From contig JAEXOO010000015.1 in the NCBI GenBank assembly GCA_023439305.1, positions 1 through 64,000 of the forward strand: 64,000 bases of DNA, in the 5' to 3' direction. This stretch comes from Pseudomonadota bacterium. Lineage in GTDB: Bacteria > Pseudomonadota > Gammaproteobacteria > Burkholderiales > Burkholderiaceae_B. A program made the translations under genes and the position numbers. Each line of letters opens with the position of its first letter. The first letter of the stretch is position 1. The notes under the pieces are model-generated. The model ran no database searches. It was not told the DNA's origin and saw only the letters and a list, made by a program, of their open reading frames with translations. Shown here piece after piece: positions 51,908 to 60,733 of this stretch.

Positions 51908-52791
51908 TAATGGAAGCGGCCAATGCGCCCCGGTTCGCGGAAATTCATCCAGATGAAGAAAGCCCGTCCAACCACGTTCTCGTCAGGCACAAAGCCCCAG
52001 TAACGGCTGTCCAGGCTGTTGTCGCGGTTATCGCCCATGACGAAATAATTGCCGTCCGGCACCACGCAGGATACCCCGTTGACGAAGTACTCGCAGGCGT
52101 CGCGATGCGGGAAAGCGACGATGGGCATCAAGCCCTGCGGCAAGGTCTTATTGAGCAGAATGTTGTGCTGGGTCTTGCCCAGCTCTTCCAGGTAGCGGCC
52201 GATATACACCGTGCGATCCGGCTCGTAATAGTCGCCGTTGCGCACTTGGTTAACCGGCTCGCCATTGATGGACAAGACCTTGTCGCGATAATCCACACGG
52301 TCGCCCGGCAGTCCCACCACCCGCTTGATGTAGTCCACATTGGTGTCCACAGGGTAGCGGAACACGATCACGTCGCCCCGCTCGGGCTGGCCCAGCGGGA
52401 TCACCTTGGTGCCCGATACCGGCAGGCGGATGCCGTACTCGAACTTGTTGACCAGGATCAGGTCGCCGCTTTTGAGCGTGGGCAGCATGGATCCCGAGGG
52501 AATGCGGAACGGTTCGAAAATGAAGGAGCGCAGCACGAACACGAACAAGATCACGGGGAAAAAGCTGACGCCGTATTCGATCCACCAGGGCATGCGGTTT
52601 TCGCGATCATAGGCTTCCTGGCGCAGGCGCTGGTTGTCCTCCGGATCCATGCCGGCCGTCAAGGGCACGGCATCCATGGCCGCCTGAGCGCGAGCCTGAC
52701 GGCGCGGGCGCAGAGAGAAACGGTCCAGAAACCAGATCACGCCGGTAATCACCAGCAGCACGAACAAAATCAGAGCGAAATCCCAGCTCAT
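51907..52791 (-). CDS. lepB: Signal peptidase I
   Basis: Cleaves signal peptides of exported proteins at the outer face of the inner membrane. The 294-aa protein has two N-terminal helices, catalytic Ser101 in FRIPSGSMLPTL and Lys156 in YIKRVVGLPGD, and the C-terminal box MGDNRDNSLDSRYWG. Between lepA (65 bases upstream) and rnc (overlap). Confidence 0.97.
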   Translation of the reverse strand: MSWDFALILFVLLVITGVIWFLDRFSLRPRRQARAQAAMDAVPLTAGMDPEDNQRLRQEAYDRENRMPWWIEYGVSFFPVILFVFVLRSFIFEPFRIPSGSMLPTLKSGDLILVNKFEYGIRLPVSGTKVIPLGQPERGDVIVFRYPVDTNVDYIKRVVGLPGDRVDYRDKVLSINGEPVNQVRNGDYYEPDRTVYIGRYLEELGKTQHNILLNKTLPQGLMPIVAFPHRDACEYFVNGVSCVVPDGNYFVMGDNRDNSLDSRYWGFVPDENVVGRAFFIWMNFREPGRIGRFH

Positions 52792-52856
52792 CGGTTTCCT
52801 TTAAAGAAATAAATCCAGCGCAACACGCGGGCGGGCCGTTACGCCCGCCTGCGGCA

Positions 52857-54650
52857 TCACTTGTCTTCGACCTGCAAAATAGCCAGGAAGGCTTCCTGCG
52901 GAATCTCGACGTTGCCGACCTGCTTCATGCGTTTCTTGCCGGCCTTCTGCTTTTCAAGCAGTTTTTTCTTGCGTGAAATGTCGCCGCCGTAGCACTTGGC
53001 CAGCACGTTCTTGCGCAGCGCCTTGACGTTTTCCCGGGCAATGACTTCGGCGCCGATGGCGGCCTGAATGGCGATATCGAACATCTGGCGCGGAATAAGG
53101 GCGCGCATCTTTGAGACGACTTCGCGGCCGCGGTAGCGTGCATTGCTGCGGTGCACGATCATGGACAAGGCATCCACGCGATCGCCGTTGATCAGAACAT
53201 CGACCTTGACCACATCGGCCGAGCGGTACTCCTTGAATTCATAATCCATGGACGCGTAACCGCGCGACACCGATTTAAGGCGATCGAAGAAGTCGAGCAC
53301 GATTTCGGCCAGAGGCATTTCGTAAGTCAGGTTAACTTGACGACCGTGATACGTCATATTTAACTGCAAACCGCGCTTGACTGTACACAGCGTCATGACC
53401 GGACCCACGTATTCCTGGGGCATTAGCAGCGAAACCACAACAATGGGCTCGCGCACGTCTTCGATATGGGCCACTTCCGGCATGCGCGACGGGCTTTCGA
53501 TCATCAGCACTTCGCCGTCACGGCGTTCGACTTCGTACACCACCGAGGGCGCGGTGGTGATGATGTCCATGTCGAACTCGCGCTCCAGCCGCTCCTGCAC
53601 GATTTCCATGTGCAGCAGCCCCAGGAAACCGCAACGAAAGCCAAAGCCCAAGGCCTGAGAGACTTCCGGCTCGAACATCAGCGAAGCATCGTTCAGCTTG
53701 AGTTTTTCCAGCGAATCGCGCAGCTGATCGTACTCGCTGCTTTCCACGGGATACAGACCGGCGAACACTTGCGGCTTGACTTCCTTGAAGCCGGGCAGCG
53801 CGCTGGCGGCCGGCTTGCCGGCCAGGGTCAGCGTGTCTCCCACCTTGGCGTGCTCCAACTCTTTGATGCCGGCGATGACGAAACCCACTTCGCCGGCCGA
53901 CAACTGCGCACGATTCTCGGACTTGGGCGTGAACACGCCGATATGCTCGACCAGGTGCGTAGCGCGGGTGGCCATCAGCAGCACCTTGTCCTTGGGACGC
54001 AGTACGCCATTGACGATGCGCACCAGCATGACCACGCCGACATAGTTGTCGAACCAGGAGTCGATGATCAGCGCCTGCAGCGGCTCATCGGGGCTGCCCA
54101 CCGGCGGCGGCACTCGTGCCACGATAGTTTCCAGAATATCGTCGATGCCCAGGCCGGTCTTGGCGCTGGCGGCAATCGCGTCGCTGGCGTCGATGCCAAT
54201 GACATCTTCGACTTCCTGGCGGGCGGCGTCCGGATCAGCCTGCGGCAGGTCCATCTTGTTCAGCACGGGAATGACTTCCACGCCTTGCTCGATGGCGGTA
54301 TAGCAGTTGGCCACCGTCTGCGCTTCCACGCCCTGGGATGCATCGACCACCAGCAAAGCGCCTTCGCAAGCGGACAGAGAGCGGCTGACCTCGTAGGAAA
54401 AGTCCACGTGACCGGGGGTGTCGATCAGGTTCAGGTTATAGACCTTGCCACTTTTGGACTTGTACTGCAGCGCCGCTGTCTGGGCCTTGATGGTGATGCC
54501 CCGCTCTTTCTCGATGTCCATCGAATCCAGGACCTGGGTCGACATCTCGCGGTCGGCCAGGCCCCCACAACGTTGAATCAGGCGATCAGCCAGGGTGGAT
54601 TTGCCGTGATCGATGTGGGCAATGATGGAGAAATTACGGATGTGATCCAT
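52857..54650 (-). CDS. lepA: Elongation factor 4 (LepA)
   Basis: Translational GTPase that affects initiation and back-translocation. The 597-aa protein has G1 AHIDHGKST (10-18), G3 DTPGH, G4 NKMD, and the unique C-terminal domain ending AFLAILQVEDK. The conserved lepA-lepB pair is intact. The mucD terminator lies upstream. Confidence 0.98.
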   Translation of the reverse strand: MDHIRNFSIIAHIDHGKSTLADRLIQRCGGLADREMSTQVLDSMDIEKERGITIKAQTAALQYKSKSGKVYNLNLIDTPGHVDFSYEVSRSLSACEGALLVVDASQGVEAQTVANCYTAIEQGVEVIPVLNKMDLPQADPDAARQEVEDVIGIDASDAIAASAKTGLGIDDILETIVARVPPPVGSPDEPLQALIIDSWFDNYVGVVMLVRIVNGVLRPKDKVLLMATRATHLVEHIGVFTPKSENRAQLSAGEVGFVIAGIKELEHAKVGDTLTLAGKPAASALPGFKEVKPQVFAGLYPVESSEYDQLRDSLEKLKLNDASLMFEPEVSQALGFGFRCGFLGLLHMEIVQERLEREFDMDIITTAPSVVYEVERRDGEVLMIESPSRMPEVAHIEDVREPIVVVSLLMPQEYVGPVMTLCTVKRGLQLNMTYHGRQVNLTYEMPLAEIVLDFFDRLKSVSRGYASMDYEFKEYRSADVVKVDVLINGDRVDALSMIVHRSNARYRGREVVSKMRALIPRQMFDIAIQAAIGAEVIARENVKALRKNVLAKCYGGDISRKKKLLEKQKAGKKRMKQVGNVEIPQEAFLAILQVEDK

Positions 54651-54760
54651 AGACCGTTAAATAAACAAGTAAATGTGGCGGCTTTATTGCCGTGGGAGCG
54701 ACTCGACGACCGCAAAGCCGTCAAGCTGCGCATGGCCGCAAGCCTAGGCTCGGCGGCGAC

Positions 54761-54786
54761 AAAAAAAGGGGCGTCCAGGACGCCCC
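54761..54786 (-). terminator. Terminator after mucD
   Basis: GGGGCGTCC-A-GGACGCCCC (54768-54786) with A7 at 54761-54767 that reads as T7 on the minus strand. Separates the rpoE operon from lepA. Confidence 0.92.
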
Positions 54787-54823
54787 CTTCTGACTGACTG
54801 CTATTTTAGCCGTTTTGCAGGAA

Positions 54824-56326
54824 TTATTTCGATGGCGTGATCAAGACCCACTGGGACTGGCCCGAACGCAACACCAGCAAGGCAGCTGCTTTGGATTTAT
54901 CCAGCGAAGCCACAAGTTTAGCGTATTGTTCAGGAGTTCCCACGTCTTTGTCGTTGACACGCAGAATCAGGTCGCCCGGCTGCAGCCCGGCTTCGCTGGC
55001 CGGCGCGGCCGCCTCCGACACCTGCACGGCGCTGCTCAGGCCCAGACGCTTGAGCTCCGCTTCCGGTACGGCCGTTACTTTCAGGCCGAAGGCATCGGCG
55101 CTGGTGGCAGGAGCGGCCTTCTCGGGCGCCTCGCTGGCAGCCGATGGGCTCGATGGCATTTCCGCCACTTCGATCTTGACCGTCTGCTCTTTGCCCTTGC
55201 GCCAGATTTCTACGGAAGAGCTTTCACCCGGCTTGGTGCCACCCACGATACGCGGCAGATCGGACATCTGCGCGATCTGGCGGCCGTTGAACTTCAGTAT
55301 CACGTCGCCGGACTGGATCCCGGCCTTGGCGGCCGGACCGCCCTCTTCCACGCTGCTGACCAGTGCGCCCTTGCTGTCGGGCAGACCCAGAGCCTTGGCC
55401 ACGTCATCGGCCACCGGCGTGATCTGCACGCCGATGCGCCCGCGCGTGACCTTGCCATGAGACTTCAGCTGCTCCACCACCTGCATGGCTTCGTCGATCG
55501 GGATGGCCAGGGAAATGCCCATGAAGCCACCGCTGCGCGAGATGATCTGGGAATTGACCCCCACCACTTCGCCATTCAGATTGATGAGCGGACCGCCGGA
55601 GTTGCCTGGATTCACTGCCACGTCCGTCTGGATGAACGGAAGGTAGTCGCCGGTATCGCGATTGATGGCGCTGACAATGCCGGACGTGACGGTGGATTCC
55701 AGACCGAACGGCGAACCGATGGCCAGCACCCATTGCCCTTTCTTGAGTTTGTTGGAATCGCCGATGGCCATCGGCTTGAAATCCTTGGCCTCGATCTTGA
55801 TCAGGGCCACATCAGTGCGTTCGTCGGTGCCGATGATCTTGGCGGGGTATTCCTTGCCGTTGCTGAGCGTGACGAAAATCCCGTTGGAGTCCGCCACCAC
55901 GTGATTGTTGGTCAGAATATAGCCGTCATCGGAAATGATGAAGCCCGAGCCTACGCCTCGCGGCACCGTCCGCTCCTGGGGCTGCTGGGGCTGGTTGCCG
56001 CCACGCGGCGGACGCTGAGGCGCCATGCCGGGCGGGGTAAAGTCCGGACCGAAGAACCAACGGAACATTTCATAGGGGTCTGAGCCCGGCCCCATGGCTG
56101 GCGAGCGCACCTGCACCGCTTCTGTGGTGCGGATGTTTACAACCCCGTCTTCGGTTTTGGCAATCACACCCGTGAAGTCTGGCAGCCCGGCCACGCTGGC
56201 TTGCGCCGCCGGCTCGGTCTGCGCCTGAGCGTGCACAACAGCTATAGGAGCCGTCGTCGCCAACAAGGCCGTGGCCAACAGGGCCGACAAAGCATTGAAA
56301 CGCAGTTTATGGTTCGATTTTTCCAT
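54824..56326 (-). CDS. mucD: Periplasmic serine endoprotease MucD/DegP-like
   Basis: HtrA-family protease/chaperone for misfolded envelope proteins. The 500-aa protein has a signal peptide ending near VVHAQAQ. The trypsin-like domain has His in LTNNHVVAD, Asp in DERTDVALIKI and Ser in NPGNSGGPLINL. Two PDZ domains follow (about 290-380 and 405-490). Last gene of rpoE-rseA-rseB-mucD. Confidence 0.95.
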   Translation of the reverse strand: MEKSNHKLRFNALSALLATALLATTAPIAVVHAQAQTEPAAQASVAGLPDFTGVIAKTEDGVVNIRTTEAVQVRSPAMGPGSDPYEMFRWFFGPDFTPPGMAPQRPPRGGNQPQQPQERTVPRGVGSGFIISDDGYILTNNHVVADSNGIFVTLSNGKEYPAKIIGTDERTDVALIKIEAKDFKPMAIGDSNKLKKGQWVLAIGSPFGLESTVTSGIVSAINRDTGDYLPFIQTDVAVNPGNSGGPLINLNGEVVGVNSQIISRSGGFMGISLAIPIDEAMQVVEQLKSHGKVTRGRIGVQITPVADDVAKALGLPDSKGALVSSVEEGGPAAKAGIQSGDVILKFNGRQIAQMSDLPRIVGGTKPGESSSVEIWRKGKEQTVKIEVAEMPSSPSAASEAPEKAAPATSADAFGLKVTAVPEAELKRLGLSSAVQVSEAAAPASEAGLQPGDLILRVNDKDVGTPEQYAKLVASLDKSKAAALLVLRSGQSQWVLITPSK

Positions 56327-56350
56327 TGAAAAACTCCAGGTGGACGATAG

Positions 56351-57364
56351 TCAATGTGTCCGGGATGGGGGAACAAACTGGGTGCTTTCAGCCACGGAGC
56401 GCAGCGTCTGCATCGGCACTTCGCCTGTGGTGGTCAGTACATAGTCATTGATGCGGGAACGAAACATGTTCATGGAGCCGCGATGGTAGGCTCCCAGGCT
56501 GTTCTCCTCAGCCTCGGGAACGCCTATGCGCTCCAGAAAAACAGAAATAGCCGCCAGGCCGTCGGCCATCACCAGGTGGGTGACCTGACGTCCTGCGCGC
56601 ATGGGGCGCAGCATTTCCGAGCGCAAGGTAAAGCCGGGCGGCATGCCCAGCACCCAGCCTTGCTGATCGATATCGATCTGACGCACCTCGGGCTCGACGA
56701 CCTCCCATTTGCTGGGGTTCCAGCTCGTGCGCAGATCCTGCAGCGCCACCTGGTCGCCCAGAGCGACCGAAGCGAAAGCGATCTGGTCGATGACGGCCTC
56801 GCGGGCATCCAGAGTCTGCATCTTGAGCAGCAGCCGGTGATCCGAATCTGCGCACAGCCTGTAGCCATAGCGCTGATCGTCCTTGGGCACCAACTCAACG
56901 ACATCGCAGGGGCGACCAGCTACGCGCTCGGGTTCGGGCAAGCGACGCATGTCGTAATGCTGTGGCAACTGACTGACGTCGCCGACGAGAAAACTGGGGA
57001 ATCGTTCATTCTGGCGGCGTTCGATAACCACCATTTTCTTTTCCGGCATCAGGCATTGGGTCACGTCGTTCTGACGCAGGTACTCGCGCGGCAAACCGTC
57101 CAGGATCTCCAGGCGTTCACGCTCGCCCGTGCCATCAACCACGTGCACCAGCTTCATGGACTGGCTGGAGTCGCCCTGGGTATAGATGATGACGCCGGAA
57201 TAATCCAGATCCCGGGCCGCCTTGTGCACTTGCTGCAGCCAGGGCAGATCCAGCGTTTGTACCGCCTTGGGCTCCTGAGCGGATGCCGGCAGCGCAGCCA
57301 TGAGCAGCACGGATGCCGCCAGGCCCAAGCGCACGCGGTCCGGCGACAAAAATACACGCATCAT
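56351..57364 (-). CDS. rseB: Sigma-E factor regulatory protein RseB (MucB)
   Basis: Periplasmic protein that binds RseA and blocks its cleavage until misfolded LPS or lipoproteins are sensed. The 337-aa protein has a signal peptide (LGLAASVLLMAALPASAQ) and the LolA-like fold (about 30-200, with WLQQVHKAARDLDYSGVIIYTQG). The C-terminal domain has VEPEVRQIDIDQQGWVLGMPPGF. Overlaps rseA by four bases. Confidence 0.92.
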   Translation of the reverse strand: MMRVFLSPDRVRLGLAASVLLMAALPASAQEPKAVQTLDLPWLQQVHKAARDLDYSGVIIYTQGDSSQSMKLVHVVDGTGERERLEILDGLPREYLRQNDVTQCLMPEKKMVVIERRQNERFPSFLVGDVSQLPQHYDMRRLPEPERVAGRPCDVVELVPKDDQRYGYRLCADSDHRLLLKMQTLDAREAVIDQIAFASVALGDQVALQDLRTSWNPSKWEVVEPEVRQIDIDQQGWVLGMPPGFTLRSEMLRPMRAGRQVTHLVMADGLAAISVFLERIGVPEAEENSLGAYHRGSMNMFRSRINDYVLTTTGEVPMQTLRSVAESTQFVPPSRTH

Positions 57365-57864
57365 TGGCCCAGGACTCCGCTTTCAAAGGATACGTGACGT
57401 ACCGGGCCGGCGCCGACGAAGTCGCGGTGCAGATCGGCGTAGTCATTCCAGAGCTGTTCGTCCTGGACACTGGCGACCAGCGAGCTTCCCTGAAGGCCGT
57501 CGCCGGCGCCCAGATAAGGCAAGCTCATCCATACGGCTGCCGCCACGGCCAATACTGCCAAGCCGGACACTGCATAGCGCTGCGTACGGGACTTCTTGAG
57601 CGCATGCGGAGCCAGAATAGTGGGTTCATCGTCCACTGCCTTGGACAAGCGCGCATAGAAGCGGTCCGATGTCCGGATGGCCAGCGCCTCGGTGCGCATG
57701 ACATCACCGATCAGGTGATAGGTATCCCAGACCTGGCGCCCATAAGGCGAATCCAGTTCTTCGGGACGCATTTCAGCTTCGCCATCCACCCAGGAGGACA
57801 CAGAGGCCTCCCAGGAGCTGAGCTGTTCTTCATCGGAATGGGATTTCAGGGCGTGCATCATCAA
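57361..57864 (-). CDS. rseA: Anti-sigma-E factor RseA (MucA)
   Basis: Inner-membrane anti-sigma factor. The 167-aa protein has the N-terminal sigma-binding domain (SWEASVSSWVDGEAEMRPEEL, WDTYHLIGDVMR) and a single helix YAVSGLAVLAVAAAVWMSLPYL (about 95-116). The periplasmic tail binds RseB and is cut by DegS/RseP-type proteases. Three Met codons begin the frame; the first is used here but later ones are possible. Confidence 0.92.
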   Translation of the reverse strand: MMMHALKSHSDEEQLSSWEASVSSWVDGEAEMRPEELDSPYGRQVWDTYHLIGDVMRTEALAIRTSDRFYARLSKAVDDEPTILAPHALKKSRTQRYAVSGLAVLAVAAAVWMSLPYLGAGDGLQGSSLVASVQDEQLWNDYADLHRDFVGAGPVRHVSFESGVLGQ

Positions 57865-57867
57865 TCC

Positions 57868-58470
57868 TTACCACCGTCGTTCACTATCTTCACCATCAAG
57901 TATGGGACGCAATTGCGCAGCAATGGCGTCGCGGGCCCGGAATATGCGCGAACGCACGGTTCCTATTGGGCAATCCATGGTCTGAGCAATGTCTTCATAG
58001 CTCATGCCTTCGATTTCACGTAGCACGATCGCAGTCCGCAGTTCCTCAGGCAAAGCCTGGATTGCACTGTTTACAGTTTCGGCAATCTGGCGGCTAACCA
58101 TGACAGACTCGGGCGTGCTTATGTCAGTTAGGTTGTCGATTTGATCAAAAGTTTCACCATCTTCGTTTTCCATCGTCTGAAAGGCGCTGGGGCGCCGTCC
58201 AGCCGAGGCCTGCCAGTTGCGCGCCGTGTTGATGGCGATGCGATACAACCAGGTGTAGAAGGCGCTGTCGCCGCGAAACTGGGGCAGCGCACGATAGGCT
58301 TTGATGAAAGTTTCCTGAGCCACGTCCTCGATTTCGGACGGGTCGCGGATCATGCGGCTGAGCAGACGCATGATCTTGCGCTGATACTTCAGGACCAGCA
58401 GGTCAAAGGCGCGCTTGTCCCCACGCTGAACACGTGCAACCAGTTCGGCATCGGTATCGCGTTCGCTCAT
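57868..58470 (-). CDS. rpoE: RNA polymerase sigma factor RpoE (AlgU/SigE)
   Basis: ECF sigma factor for envelope stress. The 200-aa protein starts MSERDTDAELVARVQRGDKRAFDLLVLKYQRKIMRLLSRM, with region 2 EIEDVAQETFIKAYRALPQFRG and region 4 LREIEGMSYEDIAQTMDCPIGTVRSRIFRARDA. Followed by rseA after three bases. No sigma-E type promoter was recognisable by eye in the preceding gene. Confidence 0.96.
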   Translation of the reverse strand: MSERDTDAELVARVQRGDKRAFDLLVLKYQRKIMRLLSRMIRDPSEIEDVAQETFIKAYRALPQFRGDSAFYTWLYRIAINTARNWQASAGRRPSAFQTMENEDGETFDQIDNLTDISTPESVMVSRQIAETVNSAIQALPEELRTAIVLREIEGMSYEDIAQTMDCPIGTVRSRIFRARDAIAAQLRPILDGEDSERRW

Positions 58471-58982
58471 TGAATATCCTTATTCTGAACACGGACCTGC
58501 AAGGACAATCTGTTCAGGCCCAAACGCAAGGCCCACCAGGCTCGCCTGGGCTGGGCCGAACGCCACAGCGTGAACATCTGGCCACGCCCGCCCCCTCTCG
58601 GCACAGAGCAGTGTATCGTCAACCACCAGGGCGAGCTCCAGACCTGCGCGATCTGGATTGCCTGAGGCGGTCCGCCCTCGCGCTTGAGCCAGTATAGCCC
58701 TGCACTATAGCTAAGTGTAAGCACATCTCCCCACCCGCCTCGCACACGTGCCCATAGGAAGACTGCCAGCAGGCTCCCCGTGACGCATGCAAGCGGCCAC
58801 GACCCTTGCCAGGACTGCAGAACCCAGGCGCTGGCCGCTCCGGCGCAGACACATGCAACAACGCCCAGCCTGCGGACCGAAGCGGGAGCTCCGGTTCGCC
58901 AGGACTGGGCGTGACAGATGGGGCTGGCCGTATTAACGAAGACGGCTGACCACCATGGAACCGTTGGTGCCGCCAAACCCAA
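58467..58982 (-). CDS. YgfX-like two-helix membrane protein, uncertain start
   Basis: A 171-aa frame between fabF and rpoE. It overlaps the 3' end of fabF by about 50 bases because no in-frame ATG, GTG or TTG exists after the fabF stop; the real start may be non-canonical. Two hydrophobic stretches (VVACVCAGAASAWVL; ACVTGSLLAVFLWA) precede a soluble part ending LWRSAQPRRAWWALRLGLNRL, which resembles the YgfX/CptA topology. It overlaps the rpoE start by four bases, supporting translation. Family call is tentative. Confidence 0.55.
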   Translation of the reverse strand: MGLAAPTVPWWSAVFVNTASPICHAQSWRTGAPASVRRLGVVACVCAGAASAWVLQSWQGSWPLACVTGSLLAVFLWARVRGGWGDVLTLSYSAGLYWLKREGGPPQAIQIAQVWSSPWWLTIHCSVPRGGGRGQMFTLWRSAQPRRAWWALRLGLNRLSLQVRVQNKDIQ

Positions 58983-60165
58983 AGGAGTTGGACAGCGCCA
59001 CGTCGATCTTCATTTCGCGCGCCTGATTGGCGCAGTAGTCCAGATCGCAGGCCGGATCCTGATTGAAGATATTGATCGTGGGCGGAGAGATCTGGTTGTA
59101 GACCGCCAGCGTGGTGAACACGGCTTCGATGCCGCCAGCCGCACCCAGAAGGTGGCCCGTCATGGACTTGGTCGAATTGATCACCAGTTTGCGGGCATGG
59201 TCGCCGAACGCCAGTTTCAGGGCTTCGGATTCGTTCACGTCGCCCAGCGGAGTGGACGTGCCATGCGCGTTCACGTAATCCACCTGATCGGGGTTGATGC
59301 CGCCGTTGCGCAGGGCATTGAGCACGCCGCGACGAGGGCCATCGCGATCAGGCGAGGTGATGTGGTGCGCATCCGAGCTCATTCCGTATCCGGTGAATTC
59401 GCCGTAAATGCGAGCGCCGCGCTTTTTGGCATGCTCATATTCTTCCAGCACCAGCACGCCAGCACCCTCACCCAGCACGAATCCGTCGCGATCGACATCC
59501 CAGGGACGCGAGGCGGTTTGAGGATCGTCGTTGCGGGTGGACAAGGCGCGCATGGCGGCGAAACCGCCAATGCCCAATGGCGACACCGTGGACTCGGCGC
59601 CACCGGCGATCATGACATCCGCATCGCCGTATTCGATCAGGCGCGCAGCGTCGCCGATCGAGTGCAAACCGGTGGTGCAGGCCGACACAACGGCGTAGCT
59701 GGGACCTTTCAGGCCCAGGTTGATGGACAGGTGCCCCGAGATCAGGTTGATCAGGGAAGCGGGAACAAAGAACGGGGAAATGCGGCGCGGCCCCCGGTCG
59801 AGATATTCTTTCTGGGTTTCTTCGATACGGGGCAAGCCGCCGATACCGGACCCGACGATGACCCCCATGCGCTCGGCAGTGGTCTCGTTGATTTCCAGGC
59901 CGGAATCCTTCCAGGCCTGCATACCGGCCGCCACGCCATAATGGATGAAGGTATCCATCTGCTTGGCTTCTTTGGCCGAAATGTACTGCGTAATATCGAA
60001 ATCCTTGACCTCACCCGCAATCTGGGCGCTCAGGGCCGAAGGATCGAAACGGGTGATACGCCCGATGCCCGAACGCCCATTGACGATGTTATCCCACGCG
60101 GTGGGGATATCGTTGCCGACCGGGGAAACAATTCCCAGACCGGTAATCACGACACGTCGCTTCAC
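58933..60165 (-). CDS. fabF: 3-oxoacyl-ACP synthase II
   Basis: Elongates acyl-ACP chains and controls temperature-dependent unsaturation. The 410-aa protein has catalytic Cys in VVSACTTGLHSIGDA (about 163), and His in NAHGTSTPLGD and KSMTGHLLGAAGG. GYGMSSDAHHITSPD is also typical. A hairpin attenuator lies between acpP and this gene. The typical acpP-fabF order is kept. Confidence 0.97.
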   Translation of the reverse strand: MKRRVVITGLGIVSPVGNDIPTAWDNIVNGRSGIGRITRFDPSALSAQIAGEVKDFDITQYISAKEAKQMDTFIHYGVAAGMQAWKDSGLEINETTAERMGVIVGSGIGGLPRIEETQKEYLDRGPRRISPFFVPASLINLISGHLSINLGLKGPSYAVVSACTTGLHSIGDAARLIEYGDADVMIAGGAESTVSPLGIGGFAAMRALSTRNDDPQTASRPWDVDRDGFVLGEGAGVLVLEEYEHAKKRGARIYGEFTGYGMSSDAHHITSPDRDGPRRGVLNALRNGGINPDQVDYVNAHGTSTPLGDVNESEALKLAFGDHARKLVINSTKSMTGHLLGAAGGIEAVFTTLAVYNQISPPTINIFNQDPACDLDYCANQAREMKIDVALSNSFGFGGTNGSMVVSRLR

Positions 60166-60182
60166 GGATGACTCCTAAACAC

Positions 60183-60260
60183 AAAAAAAGCGGTTCGAGG
60201 GGAATGACTGCGTCTTGTCAGCCCAAGCTGCAGGGCGCAAGCCATTCTCAGGAAACCGCC
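60183..60260 (-). terminator. Terminator/attenuator between acpP and fabF
   Basis: On the minus strand a long stem begins with GCGGTTT (60253-60259) and ends with AACCGC (60190-60195), followed directly by seven T (60183-60189). GAATG/CATTC pairs within. Most acpP transcripts would stop here, giving higher ACP than FabF. Confidence 0.65.
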
Positions 60261-60306
60261 TTGGAGCGGGGTCTGCAAAAGCGCAGGCCCACACCCTGGA
60301 TTGAAC

Positions 60307-60546
60307 TTACTGCTTGCTGTGAGAATTGATGTAGTCCACAGCTTGCTGGACCGTCGTGATTTTCTCAGCTTCTTCGTCTGGGATTTCGGTTTCGAATTCG
60401 TCTTCGAGCGCCATCACGAGCTCGACCATGTCGAGCGAGTCGGCACCGAGGTCGTCGAGAAAAGAAGATTCGTTCTTGATCTCGGCTTCGTTGACGCCAA
60501 GTTGTTCAGCGACGATCTTCTTGACGCGCTGTTCGATGCTTTCCAT
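60307..60546 (-). CDS. acpP: Acyl carrier protein
   Basis: Carries growing acyl chains on a phosphopantetheine arm. The 79-aa acidic protein has the attachment Ser37 in GADSLDMVELVMALE. The start is at 60546 (MESIEQRVKKIVAEQL) with GGAG ahead; an upstream in-frame ATG lies near the promoter. A clear TATAAT (minus) at 60581-60586 makes this a separately promoted gene. Confidence 0.98.
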   Translation of the reverse strand: MESIEQRVKKIVAEQLGVNEAEIKNESSFLDDLGADSLDMVELVMALEDEFETEIPDEEAEKITTVQQAVDYINSHSKQ

Positions 60547-60580
60547 GCAGATTCTCCAAGTTCGGGAAAAATTCCCGCGA

Positions 60581-60586
60581 ATTATA
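60581..60586 (-). promoter_or_regulatory. -10 element of the acpP promoter
   Basis: Perfect TATAAT on the minus strand preceded by TGGC, 35 bases before the acpP ATG. The -35 is weak, so an extended -10 type is possible. Confidence 0.55.
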
Positions 60587-60622
60587 GCCAATCCGTACTA
60601 CTAAAAGGTGTAGGCTATGACA

Positions 60623-60680
60623 AAAAAACGGCGCTCTTGTATGAGGCCCAGCGTTGCCCGTGCAACGCCGGCCCAAGCAA
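60623..60680 (-). terminator. Probable terminator after fabG
   Basis: Minus strand: GGCC/GGCC arms around CGTTGC-N4-GCAACG (near 60650-60670), with a second short stem and T7 (60624-60630) about 20 bases later. It probably stops fabG read-through before the acpP promoter. Confidence 0.5.
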
Positions 60681-60733
60681 TAGGCCCCAAATAATCCCGC
60701 AATTTTACCTCAGCCGGGCGCGATGCCAAGCCC

